Origin: Ashinkailepas kermadecensis
Lineage: Eukaryota > Arthropoda > Thecostraca > Neolepadidae
NCBI GenBank assembly: GCA_034440615.1
Contig: JAOTOM010004389.1
Coordinates: forward strand, 186,001-250,000
Reading direction: 5' to 3'
DNA length: 64,000 nt
The translations under genes were made by a program, and so were the position numbers. Below are positions 34,865 to 46,739 of this stretch, one piece after another. The notes under the pieces are model-generated. The model saw only the letters and a list, made by a program, of their open reading frames with translations, did not search any database and was not told the DNA's origin. The number at the start of each line of letters is the position of its first letter. The stretch's first letter is position 1.

Positions 34865-35162
34865 GCCGTCTACCAATATTGACGAAATCATCATCTGAGT
34901 ACAAGTATTTAAATTCCAACATAACAAAGGGCATTGTAACAATTACATGGGATGCGACACTAACAGAGCCAAAATGTTCGTCGCTTCCCTGACACCCTCT
35001 GTATACACCTACCCTATGCATCTCTATATACACATATATCCGTGATACGTCAATGCTCTCGAAGTGTTCGCGTGTGTGGATGAACGAGTGTGTAAGTGAG
35101 TGAGTGAACACGCGAGTGCGTGCATGGTGAAGTCGGCGAGTGCAGGTGACGTCTGTACAGTG
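34865..35162. other. No recognised gene
   Basis: Includes a GTGAGTGAGTGA short repeat near 35090-35110; probably the 3' flank of the Penelope-like fragment. Confidence 0.5.
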
Positions 35163-35696
35163 TCATGCTGTATAGGGAACTGGTTTTGTAAGGGTCCATG
35201 ATGCTACGATTGTGTTTAGGGGATAATTTTTGTTCCTGATTTCAATGGTTTCTACAACTTTGAGTTCTGCCAAGTTTTTACAAGTCCGCAAGATTGTGAT
35301 GCTGAGCGTTGTTGGAGTGATGTTGCTTTCTGGGTGATTTGTGGCGAAATGCTCTCCAAAAGGGGTGTTTTTCGTTTTGTTCTTTGCGCCTCTGATGTGT
35401 TCCATGTATATGTCCCTAACCATGCGTGTGGTTTCCCCAATATAGGTTATGGGTGCTGTCCCTAAGGTGCAAAGCTCGCACGTAATTTTGTATACCAAAT
35501 TTTTGGTGTGGCATCTATCTTTAAGACCGGCCAGACAGCATTGGCACGCTCTAGTGCCTGCAGGGCATGGTAGAGAGTCGAGGGCAGATTTAGTCATGGT
35601 TTCCGAAAGTGTATTGCCGCTTTTCCAGGCTACGCGCATTGAGAGTGTGGACCTAGTGATCGCTGTGGCTACCTTTTTCAGTATTTTCCCGCGTAA
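35163..35696 (-). pseudogene. Penelope-like element, GIY-YIG endonuclease end
   Basis: The minus ORF 35639-35163 (158 codons), extendable upstream to about 35696, encodes the C-terminus of a Penelope-like retroelement. A Cys-rich linker (CQCCLAGLKDRCHTKN) precedes the nuclease core: 'LVYKITCELC' (GIY-equivalent strand), 'ITYIGETTRMVRDIYMEHIR' (YIG strand, then catalytic Arg), TPFGEHFATNHPE and a final 'ELKVVETIEIRNKNYPLNT' with the metal-binding Glu and the conserved Asn. The GIY-YIG nuclease nicks target DNA to prime reverse transcription. The frame is intact across the domain. The RT that should lie upstream is missing: the sequence is cut at 35696 by the end of a TTAA transposon. Confidence 0.95.
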
Positions 35697-35750
35697 TTTT
35701 CAGAGGCCCTCCAGGGCGCGTGTTAACACGCGCCCTGGAGGACCTCTGAC
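35697..35750. repeat. 48-bp near-perfect palindrome at a transposon-transposon junction
   Basis: 'CAGAGGCCCTCCAGGGCGCG' then TGTTAACA then the complement with one mismatch. It is formed by the last 26 bp of one family A element abutting a complete inverted copy across a shared TTAA (35723-35726). Confidence 0.93.
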
Positions 35751-36657
35751 AATTATGCGCACTGGGGGGGGGGCGGATTCCGCCACCCCCTAAGATCTCG
35801 GCTCCTAGTAAAGCTAGAGGAACGAAATTCGCAGGGTGGATGGGTACTGTAGTGAACTCTATTGTGTGCAAATTTCATGATCTTAGGTCAATATCTTCAA
35901 GGTCAAATGAGGTCAAATTTGCAACATTTTCTAGTTTTGCGTGGCTTGGCTTGTCATCGTTATGGATCGCTGTGATTGTGTTTAAATGCCCAAAAATGGG
36001 CATCAATGATGTTTCGGACATTACTAATGATGCAATGCAGATGCTAGACCCAACATTTGACCTCAGGTCACCTATATAGCACCACTTTATCAGGTCAGTT
36101 ACCTGTTCCAGTTACCGGAACCGGGACGCCCGCCCGACTGCTCCGTCGGGCAGCTCGGAGCAATCGGCTTCGTGAAGAAAGGAGTGAAGTACATGAATAA
36201 AGTATGGAAACGTAATGACAAACAGTACAAATGACAAACAGTAGTGCATTTATGACAACATTCCAGTTGATCATGTTTGGTTCCATTAACCTGTCGTGAA
36301 CTTGACCTGACTTGACCTCGGTGACCTAACATGACCTTGAAACTATATAGCATATCAATATGCATCAAACAAGTCGCTAGTGTTGCCAAGAACACTTCCC
36401 TTTTGCGAGTATACGGGAAGCGCATCAGCGCCGATTTTTGTGGTCTGGCGCTGGAATTTTTTTTTTAATTTAGCGGCCCCTAACTTGACAAATTTTCAGC
36501 AGATTTCCATTTTTCTTGCTTTAAACGACGTGCCGTTCATTTCTAAGTAGGTACGCAGAAAATCGCGTATATCGACCGGTAAAATCTGCAGTTATTTGCG
36601 AAAAACCGGAGGGGTGGGCGGATTTCGCCCCCCCCCCCCCTCCAGTGCGCGTGTTAA
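35723..36657 (-). mobile_element. TTAA-flanked non-autonomous transposon, family A copy 2 (inverted)
   Basis: A 935-bp copy of the element at 17931, in reverse orientation, with TTAA at both ends and the same CACGCGC.CTGGAGG termini. The interior is collinear and highly similar, including the GCCCGACGGAGCAGTCGG palindrome region near 36130 and an everted pair TGACCTCAGGTCA at 36058-36070. Non-coding. ORFs of up to 108 codons in both copies are chance frames, because they occur on different strands with different breaks. Confidence 0.92.
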
Positions 36658-37395
36658 GTTAGCGTATAGCATTACCCAGACTGGGAAGTGCGGACATGTC
36701 ACAGGGAATATCTCTATAGGAAAGGTAAGTATATTCTTGTAATGGATTGCTGTGATTTTAATCCGCCTAGTTAATATATTTTATGCACTTTACAACAGGC
36801 CATACGACGAAAAAAATCGGAGGCATCAAATACAACAAAGGAAATACACGCTAAGAATCAAATACATAGGGTTCAATTCCACTTAAAAAAACATGATCAT
36901 GGTGCCAACAAAAGGTGCACGACTTACGATTTCTGAAACCATAACGTTTAGGCAGAATCAGCAAGATGTTGCATTTGCATGCATCTGTACAATGTCATTA
37001 CTTTGATGTATGCAATGTTAGAACCAACCAAATATTGACGTCCTGGTAACGCCACATGCCTTTGTGGGGAGAATATGCTCACTTTACACCCACCTAGCGT
37101 ATGCCACCTTCCAGTAGAACAAAATACGGGATATTGAAATGGATGACTTGACTATGACAAAGACGGTAAAGCTGAACGAATGCCACTTCACAACATGGAC
37201 TAAATTCCTCCCGGAGTCGACGCAGGTATAATGAGGGCTCCTGCCTTTTTACAGGACGTAGAACACTGACAGTTAATATGTGTCGCTAGCTGTCAGAGTT
37301 ACAGAGGTTCACAAATAATATTGCAAATCCTCAGTAATGGTGACATTTCTCCAAAAGAGTTACCAATTTAAATATTGCAACGGAGGGAGATAGCG
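36658..37395. other. No recognised gene
   Basis: AT-rich; no ORF of note. Confidence 0.5.
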
Positions 37396-37397
37396 GC

Positions 37398-37566
37398 AAG
37401 GTATCTACCTGACCATATCATTTATAAGGTATCTATCTGACCATATCATTTATAAGGTATCTATCTGACCGTATCATTCATAAGGTATCTACCTGACCAT
37501 ATCATTTATAAGGTATCTATCTGACCATATCATTTATAAGGTATCTATCTGACCATATCATTCATG
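37398..37566. repeat. 28-bp minisatellite, six copies
   Basis: 'AAGGTATCTATCTGACCATA' plus TCATTTAT at an exact 28-bp period with single-base variants. Confidence 0.97.
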
Positions 37567-38003
37567 AGCAATAAATGAGCTTCCCATAACACTTACTTTA
37601 CTTTCCTCATGCTACCTTTTCATAGCTCTCGTAAAACTGTTCTCAATACTTGACACATATTTTTTCTGTGTGATCTCAATCGTCCTGTATGCTGTTAATG
37701 ATCGAAATTACAACATAATTGCACCCCATTTAGCCCTCGGCATGACCTCCGGAAGTTGCAGGTGTCGGAACCATGCCGGGCCCCCTGGTCCTGGCCCCTA
37801 TTGGAGATGCAGGTTAAGAAACCATTTAAAAATGATCTTGGTCCCCTTAAGCATATAGACCATTTATTTTCGAAGATACGCTTGTATGATTAATGACCGA
37901 CAATTTTATATTTGTTTTAATGTACTGCAACGATCTGATTGTTTTGACGAGACCCTTGCCTCTAGTCCAGTTTGCCGAGGAGGCAGCCGGCATTGTGTGA
38001 GCA

Positions 38004-38245
38004 GCACGGGAGCAGCTGGTGGCAGGTGTGACCCAGCGAAGGTCACGGGTGCAGCTGGTGGTAGGTGTGACCCAGTGAAGGTCACGGGTGCAGCTGGTGG
38101 TAGGTGTGACCCAGTGAAGGTCACGGGTGCAGCTGGTGGTAGGTGTGACCCAGTGAAGGTCACGGGTGCAGCTGGTGGTAGGTGTGACCCAGTGAAGGTC
38201 ACGGGTGCAGCTGGTGGTAGGTGTGACCCAGCGAAAGTAACGGGC
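38004..38245. repeat. 39-bp minisatellite, six to seven copies, frame-preserving
   Basis: Unit 'GGTCACGGGTGCAGCTGGTG' plus GTAGGTGTGACCCAGTGAA. Being 39 bp, it keeps a 13-residue peptide in frame: GAAGGRCDPVKVT on plus (ORF 37886-38302) and LPPAAPVTFTGSH on minus (ORF 38583-37906). The central copies are identical. Whether either strand is translated is unknown; with both strands open, coding is not demonstrated. Confidence 0.93.
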
Positions 38246-38504
38246 GCAACCAGCGGTGGATGTAGCCCAGCGAGTGTGATAGGTGCAATCGATGATACGT
38301 GAGACACAACGGAGGTCACGGGTACAACCGGTGAAACGTCCTTCGAAAGGAATCTAAAGAAAAGGTTTCCCACGTTATCCTTCGTGTATATGAGCATAGG
38401 TGGAAGATTATGAGCAAGCATGCAGTTGGAAACGGTAAAGTCGGTGATGCCAGGCCAAAAAGTTGCTGTGACATATTGTGCTATTGAAAGTAAATGTAAA
38501 TTTG

Positions 38505-38715
38505 GCATTTCAGGGGCCACATTTGGTGGCCACCCATTGCACCCATTGCCCCGCCAGCCATTGCAGGCCATGTTTGGTGCCATTATCCATTCATTACAGG
38601 GGTCACATTTGGAGCTGTAGCAGCAACCACTGCAGTATCACATTATCCACCCTTTTCAGGAGCCAGATTTGATACTATAGCTGCAACTACTGCAGCACCA
38701 CATTCTGCAGGTTTC
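38505..38715. repeat. Imperfect ~65-bp tandem repeat
   Basis: Three decayed units with CATT(A)CAGG..CACATTTGG and GCTGCAACTACTGCAGCA blocks. Confidence 0.6.
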
Positions 38716-39715
38716 GATTACTTAACATGTACAAAAGGAACATGATGCACGCAGTGCGTCGCCACGAAATTCTTCCAGGGGGGGGGGGGGGCAAGGTTGA
38801 AAGGGGGCCTCCTGCTCCCGAAAGGGGGCCTCCATTGTGTTAGGGCCTCCTATTGTTTGTAAACCTTTAGTATGGTTGGGGAATGGGAAACATGATTTCA
38901 TATTGATGTCTTGTTTGTTCTTGACATGGTGCATCATTTACTCAAAACGAAATGGCAATAATCATTTTTCGCTGAAACCTGAGCCATACCAGGGTATAAA
39001 TAAGTAATATGTGGATAAATACCTAAGTGCCAATACAAACCAATGTCTAATGTTTTCTCGACCAGAAAAATCTTCCCGCTGGCCTCTAGATTACAGCGAG
39101 CTGGCGGGGCTGGTCCTAAGCATATCTTAAAGATATCTCCCATTGGTCAACCGACTTTTATGTCCTCCAAATCTAACTGAATATAGCTAGATTCATCACT
39201 ACTGTTAGTCATTCCCACCAGCTTGATGTCATAAGCAAGCATAAACGACCATTTCTCAGTCCTTGGACGACAATTTCGCGAAGGTGACAACGAGAGGTGG
39301 ATTGAATTGGTTCTCTGATCGCCATCTTAGGAATTTATTTATTTTTATAACATTTGGTGCTGGCTGCGAGGCACCTGTCACACAAGCTGAAATAACAAAT
39401 CCTCAGCGAATAAATTCACGGCAAGAACAAGCATTGAACAGCAATGCATAAATGACAATGCAACAATGCAACAATAGCAATGCATACATAATGCAAAACC
39501 TTCAAATTCCACGCCGTTACGCCCATGGTTTTCGCTGTGCTGTACCGTTTTGTACATGACGTTGAGAAGGTATGGAAGCTGGGAAGCTCTAATCAGGCAG
39601 GCTGTAATAACAGAAGAAATTTGCATGAAGAAAATGCATTGAAAAACATCATTCCTTCCATTTTATATGGGACATAGGTGTTGTTTGGTATGCTTGTGAG
39701 GGCAATTTTTCCCCC
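38716..39715. other. No recognised gene
   Basis: G-run at 38777-38790 with two GGGGGCCTCC copies (38813, 38825) like those in the 27-29-kb array. A short CAATGCA repeat lies at 39440-39490. Confidence 0.45.
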
Positions 39716-39724
39716 TCAATGCTG

Positions 39725-39990
39725 GCTTTGCCCCATGGGCGTATGTTTCTGAAAATTATTGAGGATCTATATTTGCGTCAAGGGGAGGGGATAAACGGAT
39801 TTGGAGGGGGCCCACCTACGCCCCCGCCTTAAAAACGTCCTTGGATTTCGACCGCCATTTTGTCAAAGCTTTCGACCGCTTTTGAAATAAAATAGTTAGT
39901 AACCAACTGAATTGTCCTTTGGAGGGACCTAATCTACCACTATCGTTTCTGATTCGTCGGATTTCAACCCTAACTCCCCCACCCTGTTCT
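39725..39990. repeat. Head module of the ~30-bp-array repeat family, copy 1
   Basis: 'GATTTGGAGGGGGCCCACCT', ATTTCGACCGCC, AACCAACTGAATTGTCC and ATCTACCACTATCGTTTCTGA match 59905-60075 block by block. In both places a degenerate ~30-bp array follows several hundred bp later. Confidence 0.8.
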
Positions 39991-40227
39991 AAGGTTTTCT
40001 CTTGGTATCCCTTGATAAGTCACCTCACACTGCTGAAATTACACATATACATCACTTTAAAAATCACTTTAAAATGTACAATTTCCCAATTTCAGGCATT
40101 CCAGTTCATAGCGTCCGGTCACCACGACGCCAACGTCCGTGCATGTGCATACCCATCTTGCGCATTCGGCGCATTTGCCACACATCCTGCGATGTTACGG
40201 TTTCTGCTAGGCCTTCTACGTGTTGCT

Positions 40228-40242
40228 AATTGCTGCCACATG
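40228..40242. repeat. Target-site duplication (left) of the SINE
   Basis: AATTGCTGCCACATG, repeated exactly at 40398-40412. Confidence 0.95.
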
Positions 40243-40397
40243 GGGACGAGTGGTCTAGGGGTAAGATGCTCGTCTCACAATCGAAAGGTTGTGGGTTCGA
40301 GTCTCACCTGTCGCTACTCTTCGCCCGCGACCAATCGGCGTGAGAGATTGGCGACGCTACATGACTCAACGGTCGACGTGTCGTAAAACCAACAACC
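40243..40397 (+). mobile_element. tRNA-Val-like SINE (155 bp) with perfect 15-bp TSD
   Basis: The head starts GGGACGAG, with an A box TGGTCTAGGGGT and a B box GGGTTCGAGTC. The anticodon-arm region (CTCGTCTCACAATCGAAAGG) lines up with tRNA-Val(CAC). The body contains 'GACCAATCGGCGTGAGAGAT' and TGGCGACGCT, and the tail ends TGTCGTAAAACCAACAACC. A perfect 15-bp direct repeat flanks it (40228-40242 and 40398-40412), so the ends are defined. Pol III internal promoter; needs a partner LINE for mobility. Other copies: 54297 and 61554. Confidence 0.96.
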
Positions 40398-40412
40398 AAT
40401 TGCTGCCACATG
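40398..40412. repeat. Target-site duplication (right) of the SINE
   Basis: Exact repeat of 40228-40242. Confidence 0.95.
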
Positions 40413-40689
40413 ATGGACTTACTATTTGACGTGATGGAACGCTTCGTATGGGCGTTCGCTGCGAAAATTCGATTAATTAAATTCAATCATTTGTTCCTTA
40501 CTTCCTATATTTTCTGGTAGTTAAGAAATGCGGATACCGCTGAGCTTTGATGCACCTCATATCTTTGCTGCTGTGCTCCCAGATTGGCTACCGAACCGTG
40601 GTCCTCCTTCAGTGTTCCTTTTTGGATGTGTCTTAGGGCTCCAATCAAATTTTGTTAGTGGCCTAACACATTTTCGAAACCGCTGCTCG

Positions 40690-42075
40690 TTTTAGGGTTT
40701 TGTTGCTTTTTTTGTGCACCGAGGATCTTTTTTAACGTGTCAGGGCGTTTTCGAAGCTCCCGATGTGTTATGCGCCCGGTCTTTTTGTTCGTTTTGGGAC
40801 CATGTTGCTTTTTACGGCCCCAGTTTCTTTGTCATGCCCCTGTGTGGTCTCATGGCCCCTGTGTGCCTTAAGAGCTTCCAGTGTATTCTTTTAGAGCTCC
40901 CGGTTTGTAAATTTATGGCTGCAACGCATGTGTTAAGTTACTGTCGCTTTTTGGGAGACTCTGTGCGCTTTGGAGGGCCAGTTGCATTCTCGGCCCCCGT
41001 TGTGCTCTTAGGGTCCCGCTGTGTTTATTTGGGGCTTCTGACGCACATTTGTGGGTCCCCAGTACGATTTTTGGGCTTCGGAGCTATGTTTCTGGACCAC
41101 AGCGCGACTTATCGCGCCCAGGCGCGTGGTTCCGGAGACCCAACGCCAGTTTCCGGGGCTCAACGCGATTTTTATAGATCTTTTCTGATTTTTTTAAAAG
41201 TCCGAATCCCGGCCTGATTTTTCGAGCCCCTGGTGCCATGTTGTTGTATCCCACCTCAATGTTTCGAGCTCCGGTATGTTTTCGGGGCCGTACGCGATTT
41301 GTGAAGGCATCTGGTGATATATTCGGTGCTCCAGAGCCATTTTCCTGATCAGGACATTTATTTTTTGGAATCCCTCCTTATTCTAGACGGCTCCAGGTTG
41401 ATTTTTTTCCGATACCGATCCGATATTTTTGGTCACACTGTGCTTACGTGTGGCCCTAGACGCCAATTTTTGGGAGCCTCGACGTGAATTTTTATGCACA
41501 GACCAAATTTTTGGGACTACCGATGGGAATTGTGGGTCCCGAGCGCGATATTTGGCGGGCCCGGTTCGAGTTTGCGGGGCGAGTTATGCTTAGCTGTGGC
41601 CCCAACACGATTTGTACGGTTCCTGTTGCAAATTTTCGGGCCTCGGAGCGAGTTTTTTGGGCAGCCGCCGTATTTATTTCGAGCCCCCTGCGCGAATTCT
41701 GGTGGACCGACACGAATTTTGGTGGCCCCAGCGCGACTTTTAGAGCCCGGCACGATTATTGGGAGCCCTCTCCCTCTCAGGATAGAGGGGAATTTTCCCA
41801 CTTTGATATGCCACTGCGGCCACTGGTGGAGTTTCTTTTTCAACCTATGGCACCTTTCGGAGTAAAAAAGCCCTCCGGGTAATTTTTTTCCCGGGCCTGT
41901 TCTTAGTTTTCCGGTGCTGGGATCGATTCGATCGAGTCTCGGTGTGACCTTCTTAGACATCGAGTTCTATTTGTTAGAGGTCCTTGTGGGATATGTTTTG
42001 GTCCCGGTGCGATTCTTCGGTCTTCCGGTGCGATTTTTTGGTGCTCTGAAAGACCAATTGAGCACCCTTCCAGAT
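40690..42075. repeat. Degenerate ~30-bp array, GGGNCCC..GCGCGATTTTT, copy 1
   Basis: Units of roughly 28-32 bp alternate a GGGGCCCC/GGGCTCC-type block with a GCGCGA-TTTTT block. Inside it, 41835-41950 repeats the module that opens the arrays at 60.5 kb and 63.1 kb ('TTTTCCGGTGCTGGGATCGA' versus TTTTCCGGTACTCGGGTCAA, then TCGAG(T/G)CTCGGTGTGA). ORFs of 123-167 codons are by-products of a stop-poor unit. Confidence 0.8.
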
Positions 42076-42905
42076 TGAGTGTCGTCTCAATAATGTTGTC
42101 TGAGGCTCAACTATTCGAAAATTGGCCCTTGCAATAGAGCATATTATGTTAGTTCACCTTTCATTATATCTACTCCATGTGTAAGAACATATTTAATATG
42201 AATATATCGCAGCTAAAATGGCCATGGTAGTCCTGGCCACAAACGAAGTAAGATGCAGATCAAATTAACCTAGCGAAAAAAGAACACTAATGACGGGTGC
42301 CAATTGGAATGAAATGTTTATTGGAATGACATGTCTTTCAGCGTAAAATAGCGTTAGATATTTACCTAATTATTCATTCCATGACACATGCCCTCCACGT
42401 ACAGGGTCTATTATGGACAGTCTGGGTATAACTAACAGATATTTACAAAGAAAGGGTAAATTTGGGGTCAATAGTGGGAGCAGACGCGAGTAAACATTCA
42501 TACATCAACACACCCTTGGATCCGCCACTGCTTCTCTAGCATATCAAACTGTGGCACCGATGGCACCAAGTAGGTGCCTGGGGACTACGATTTGCCCGTT
42601 GCCCCACCCAGTATAGCCGAGCTGTGCTGCCGATTCTGTCCCTGGGGACCGATCGGCGCAATGGCTCTGCTGAGGACTCCAGCCGTAAGTGGTCTTTGGC
42701 TGCAATGCAATCACCAATAACTCGCGCTTTCTGCGACTACCATGTTATTTTGCTATCGCAGGCACATACGACATCCGTGCAATCAATACGGAAAAATGGA
42801 AATGCGTGTGCTAGTTATGCGATTTCCAAGCGTTTAGAGAGGGGAAGTGCCCAGAGAATACATGTTAACCCTCCCGGTGCGGCAGAAGCACAATGTGGTA
42901 GTGAA
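42076..42905. other. No recognised gene
   Basis: Short ORFs without motifs. Confidence 0.5.
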
Positions 42906-42909
42906 TTTA

Positions 42910-45900
42910 GGATGTACGATTTTTGCAGCCTATTCTGCGTGGCAAGTACAATTTTTTGCACGGCTGGATATTTGTAAAAGCTGCTTCATCGAGTTGAAAA
43001 ATTGACGGATCAGAATGTTTGTTACTGGGAAGCTGGTAATGCGAAAACACGCTTGGGTTATGTTCGCGTGCCTGACAGAAGCATCTTCGACATTTTCGAT
43101 ATAATTTTTTTTCACGCGATATTTTTTTTATAAATCTGGCTTCTGGCGGCACATGGATCTGGGCTTCTGGCCGGGAAATCTGGCGGCAGGCTGAACGTGC
43201 GGGTCGGTTAAAGTGATTGTAAGAAAACTAAGATATGGCAGATTTCTTGCAGTTGGGGACCCATTCAGCATGGCAAGTACAATATTTGTGCTGATATTTT
43301 GTTCTAGAAGCGGCATTTTCTAGCCCAACAATCGACGAGTCTTATTTTTTCCGGTCAAGCTGGTCATCCGAAGACATAAAGTGACGATGTTCGCAGACCT
43401 GCAAGACGAGTCTTTGATACTTTGCGTCTAAAATTGTTCACTCCTTATATTTTCCTAATGTGGCCTCTGGTGGCACATAGAACACAATAGTCCGAACGTG
43501 TGGGATGGTTAAGGTGATAACAGGAAAACCCAAAATATCGAAAATTGCTTGCCGTCAGGTGCCTGTTTTGCACAAGTACTATTGTTTCACTCCTAATTGT
43601 TTTTCAAAGCGGCTCTTACAAAGATGCACGATTCTGAGAATTTCTTCTCTAGAAGGTCATGAGAAGGCATAAATGACGATGTACGAGAGTCTGCGAGAAG
43701 CAGCTATGACATTTGTAGTCGATTTTTTTTGCACGCGCTACTTTTCACAAATGTGGCATATGGCGCCACATGGAACAATTCATTTTGAACGTGCGGTTCA
43801 GTTAAGGTGATTAAACGGAAACCTAAAAGAATTAAGATTTCTTGCAGCCAGGGGACGATTCTACCTGGCATGTGCAATATTATTTTTTCCACGGTTAATT
43901 ATTTTTAAAGCTGCTTCATCGGCTTGAAAAATTGACTGATCGGAATATTTGTTTCGGGGATGCAGATAATGTTATACGTGCCAGGACGCTGTTCGCGTTC
44001 CTGACAGAAGCAACTTTTTCATCTTCAGCCGGTTTTTCACTCGGTATTTTTCACAGGCGTGGCATCTGGCGTCACATGAAACAATCGATTTTTAACGTGC
44101 CGTTCAGCTATGGTGATTAAACGAATACTAAAAGATTGAAGATTTCTTGCAGCCAGAGGCGTATTCTTCCTGGCAAGTGAAATAATTTTTCGAGGGTAAT
44201 TATTTTTAAAGAGGCTTCATCGGGTTGATACATTGACGGATCAGAATATTTGTTCCTGGGAAGCTGATCATGCGAAAACCTGCTTGGGCGTTGTTCGTGT
44301 GCCTGACAGAAACATCTTTGACATTTCCAGTCGAAATTTTTTCACGCGTTATTTTTTCGAATCTGGCTTCTGACGGCACATGGATTATTCGAGGCTGAAC
44401 GTGCAATTCAAATTATTCAAATAAATATAAAAAAACATAACATATCGCAAATGTCTTGCAGCTGGGGGCCTATTCTACGTGGCAAGTACAATTTTGCTTC
44501 CTGCTTTGTTCCAAAAGCGGCCATTTGCGGCCCAAAAATCGACGAATCTGAACTTTTTTCCTGTCAAGCTAATCATGCGAAAAGACGACGTTCGTAGGTC
44601 TGCAAGACGCGTCTTTGATACTTTGTGGCAAACATTTTTAACTCATTATTTTTTCCCAAATGTGGCCTCTGGCGGCACATAGAACACGATAGTCTGAATG
44701 TGGGGTTTGGTTATGGTGATAATAGGAAAACCTAAAATATCGAAGATTGGTTGCCGCTAGGAGCCTGTTTTGCACGGCAACTACTCTTGTTTCATCCCTA
44801 TTTTTAAGCGGTCTTTCGGGTACAAAAATACACGATCCTGAAGATTTCTCCTCTGGAAGGTCATGGGAAGGCATAAACGACGATGTACGCGAGTCTGCGA
44901 GAAGCAGCTATGACAATTTTGTGTCAAACTTTTTTCACTCCTTATTTTTCAGAAATGTGGTGTCTGGCGGCACGTGGAACAATCGATTTTAAACGTGCGA
45001 GTCGGTAATGGTGATTAAACGAAAACGTAAAAACTGAAGATTTATTGCAGCCAGAGGCCTATTCTTCATGGCAAGCACATTTTTTCCACGGCTAATATTT
45101 TTTTTTAACCGGTTTCATCGGGTCGAAAAATTGACGGATCAGAATATTTGTTCAGGGGATGCTGAAAATGCAATACGTTCCTAGACTTCCGCGTTCCTAA
45201 CAGAAGCATCTTTTACATTTGCAGTCGAATTTTTTTCCCTCGTTATTTTTTTTCAACACTGTTTTCCGTCGGTACATATAACACGCCTGACCGAACGCGC
45301 GGTTTTGTTAAGGTGATAATAGGAAAACCTAAAATATCGGAGATTTCTGGCAGCCATGGGATATTCTGCGTGGGGCCTATTTTGCACTTCCATTTTGCTG
45401 TACAGGCGGCATTCTCACGCCAACAGTTGATGAATCTTTTTTCTACGGTCAAGCTGATTATGCAAATGCATAAAATGACGATGTTCACAGGTCTGCAAGA
45501 TGCATGTTTGATATTTCGAAGGTTGTCTAAGTTTTATCACCGGTTACTTTTTATAAACGTGGCTCCTGGCAGCACATTAAGCATGCCAGTCTGAACTTGT
45601 GAGTCTTCTAGATTTGTTCCAGTTAAGCTGATCATGCGCATGTATATAATGTCAGCCAGGGGCGTATTATTCATTGCCAGTGCAATTTTTTTTCACTGCT
45701 ATTTTCTTTTAAAGTGGCATTTTTCTGACATATAAATATACGGAACTGAACATTTGTTCCAGATAATCTGATCATGGGAAAGCATGCATGGCCGTTGTCC
45801 GCGTGCCTGAAAGAAGCATCTTTAACATTGTCAGGATACATTTTCTCACGTGTTAATTTTTCCAAATCTGGCTTCTGACTGCTCAGGTGATAGTACAAAA

Positions 45901-46125
45901 ACTATCTTTTTCACGGCTTATTATTTTTAAGCGGCTTTAGCGCATTGAAAATTGACGGATCAAAAATTTCTTCCGGGGAAGCTAATCATGCGAAAGTATG
46001 CTTGGGCGTTGTTCGCGTGCCTGACAGAAACATTTCTGACATTTTCAGTCGATTTTTTTTCACGCGTCATTTTTCCAAATCCGACTTCTGGCGGCACATG
46101 GCTGGCTGAACGTGCGATTTTAGAA
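42910..46125. repeat. Satellite array: ~300-bp monomers with a four-monomer higher-order repeat
   Basis: The landmark TGGC(T/C)TCTGGCGGCACATGG recurs at about 43143, 43460, 43757, 44059, 44362, 44661, 44960, 45262, 45558, 45862 and 46083, i.e. every ~300 bp. Monomers fall into types. Type A (43143, 44362, 45262) has GGTCAAGCTG and CTGCAAGACG. Type B (43460, 44661) has GAACAC.ATAGTC and 'GAGTCTGCGAGAAGCAGCTA'. Types C/C' (43757, 44059, 44960) have CTTCATCGGGTTGA and GCCTGACAGAAGCATC. Like types recur at ~1.2 kb, giving the order C'-A-B-C-C'-A-B-C-A. The last ~550 bp is shortened and mixed. Non-coding; ORFs under 95 codons. Confidence 0.93.
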
Positions 46126-46738
46126 TGTGGGTCGTTCGGAATACATGAACCTTCCAGACGTATCGGGTTATATTTCAGTGACCTGCCCTGATGACTTGAT
46201 ACGTGGCATGCCTTTAGAGTACATAATTAGCCACTGCAAGTATTTTGGGTTTGATTGATAAAACATTGCTCATTGTGAGAGATATGAGGAAGGAAACATT
46301 TGTTTTCTAGCCTAACCCTTCATTTGAACTATAGGGTCCTGACCAAGTCACATTTTCTATTTTTGCATTTTTCATTCCTGATTTGTGCATGCACCCATGT
46401 TTCACTTTTGACTGAATCTTGTGTGGTTTGTTGATGGAAAATGTTTCAAGGTACATCTAAAACCGTATTGAGACGTGGTCGTGACCAGACCGACCTAGGT
46501 ATGTTCACGACCAGGGTATCCAACCTAGAACGCATGTGGGGACAATAAGTGAAGAAAGGCATGCCAAATTTGAAAGCAATAACGTGAGCAGCTCAGGAGC
46601 TACCTAAGCAGAAAACCAGGGTGACAACCTCAAATAGAAGTTACGACAATCAGTAAGTTACGCTGCGAGCGTAATTGCCAATCTTACGCTCACGCCCCTG
46701 CACGCACTGCGACGGTTAATTGCCAATCATATGTTTGT
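46126..46738. other. No recognised gene
   Basis: Unique-looking DNA between the satellite and a microsatellite. Confidence 0.5.
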
Positions 46739-46739
46739 T

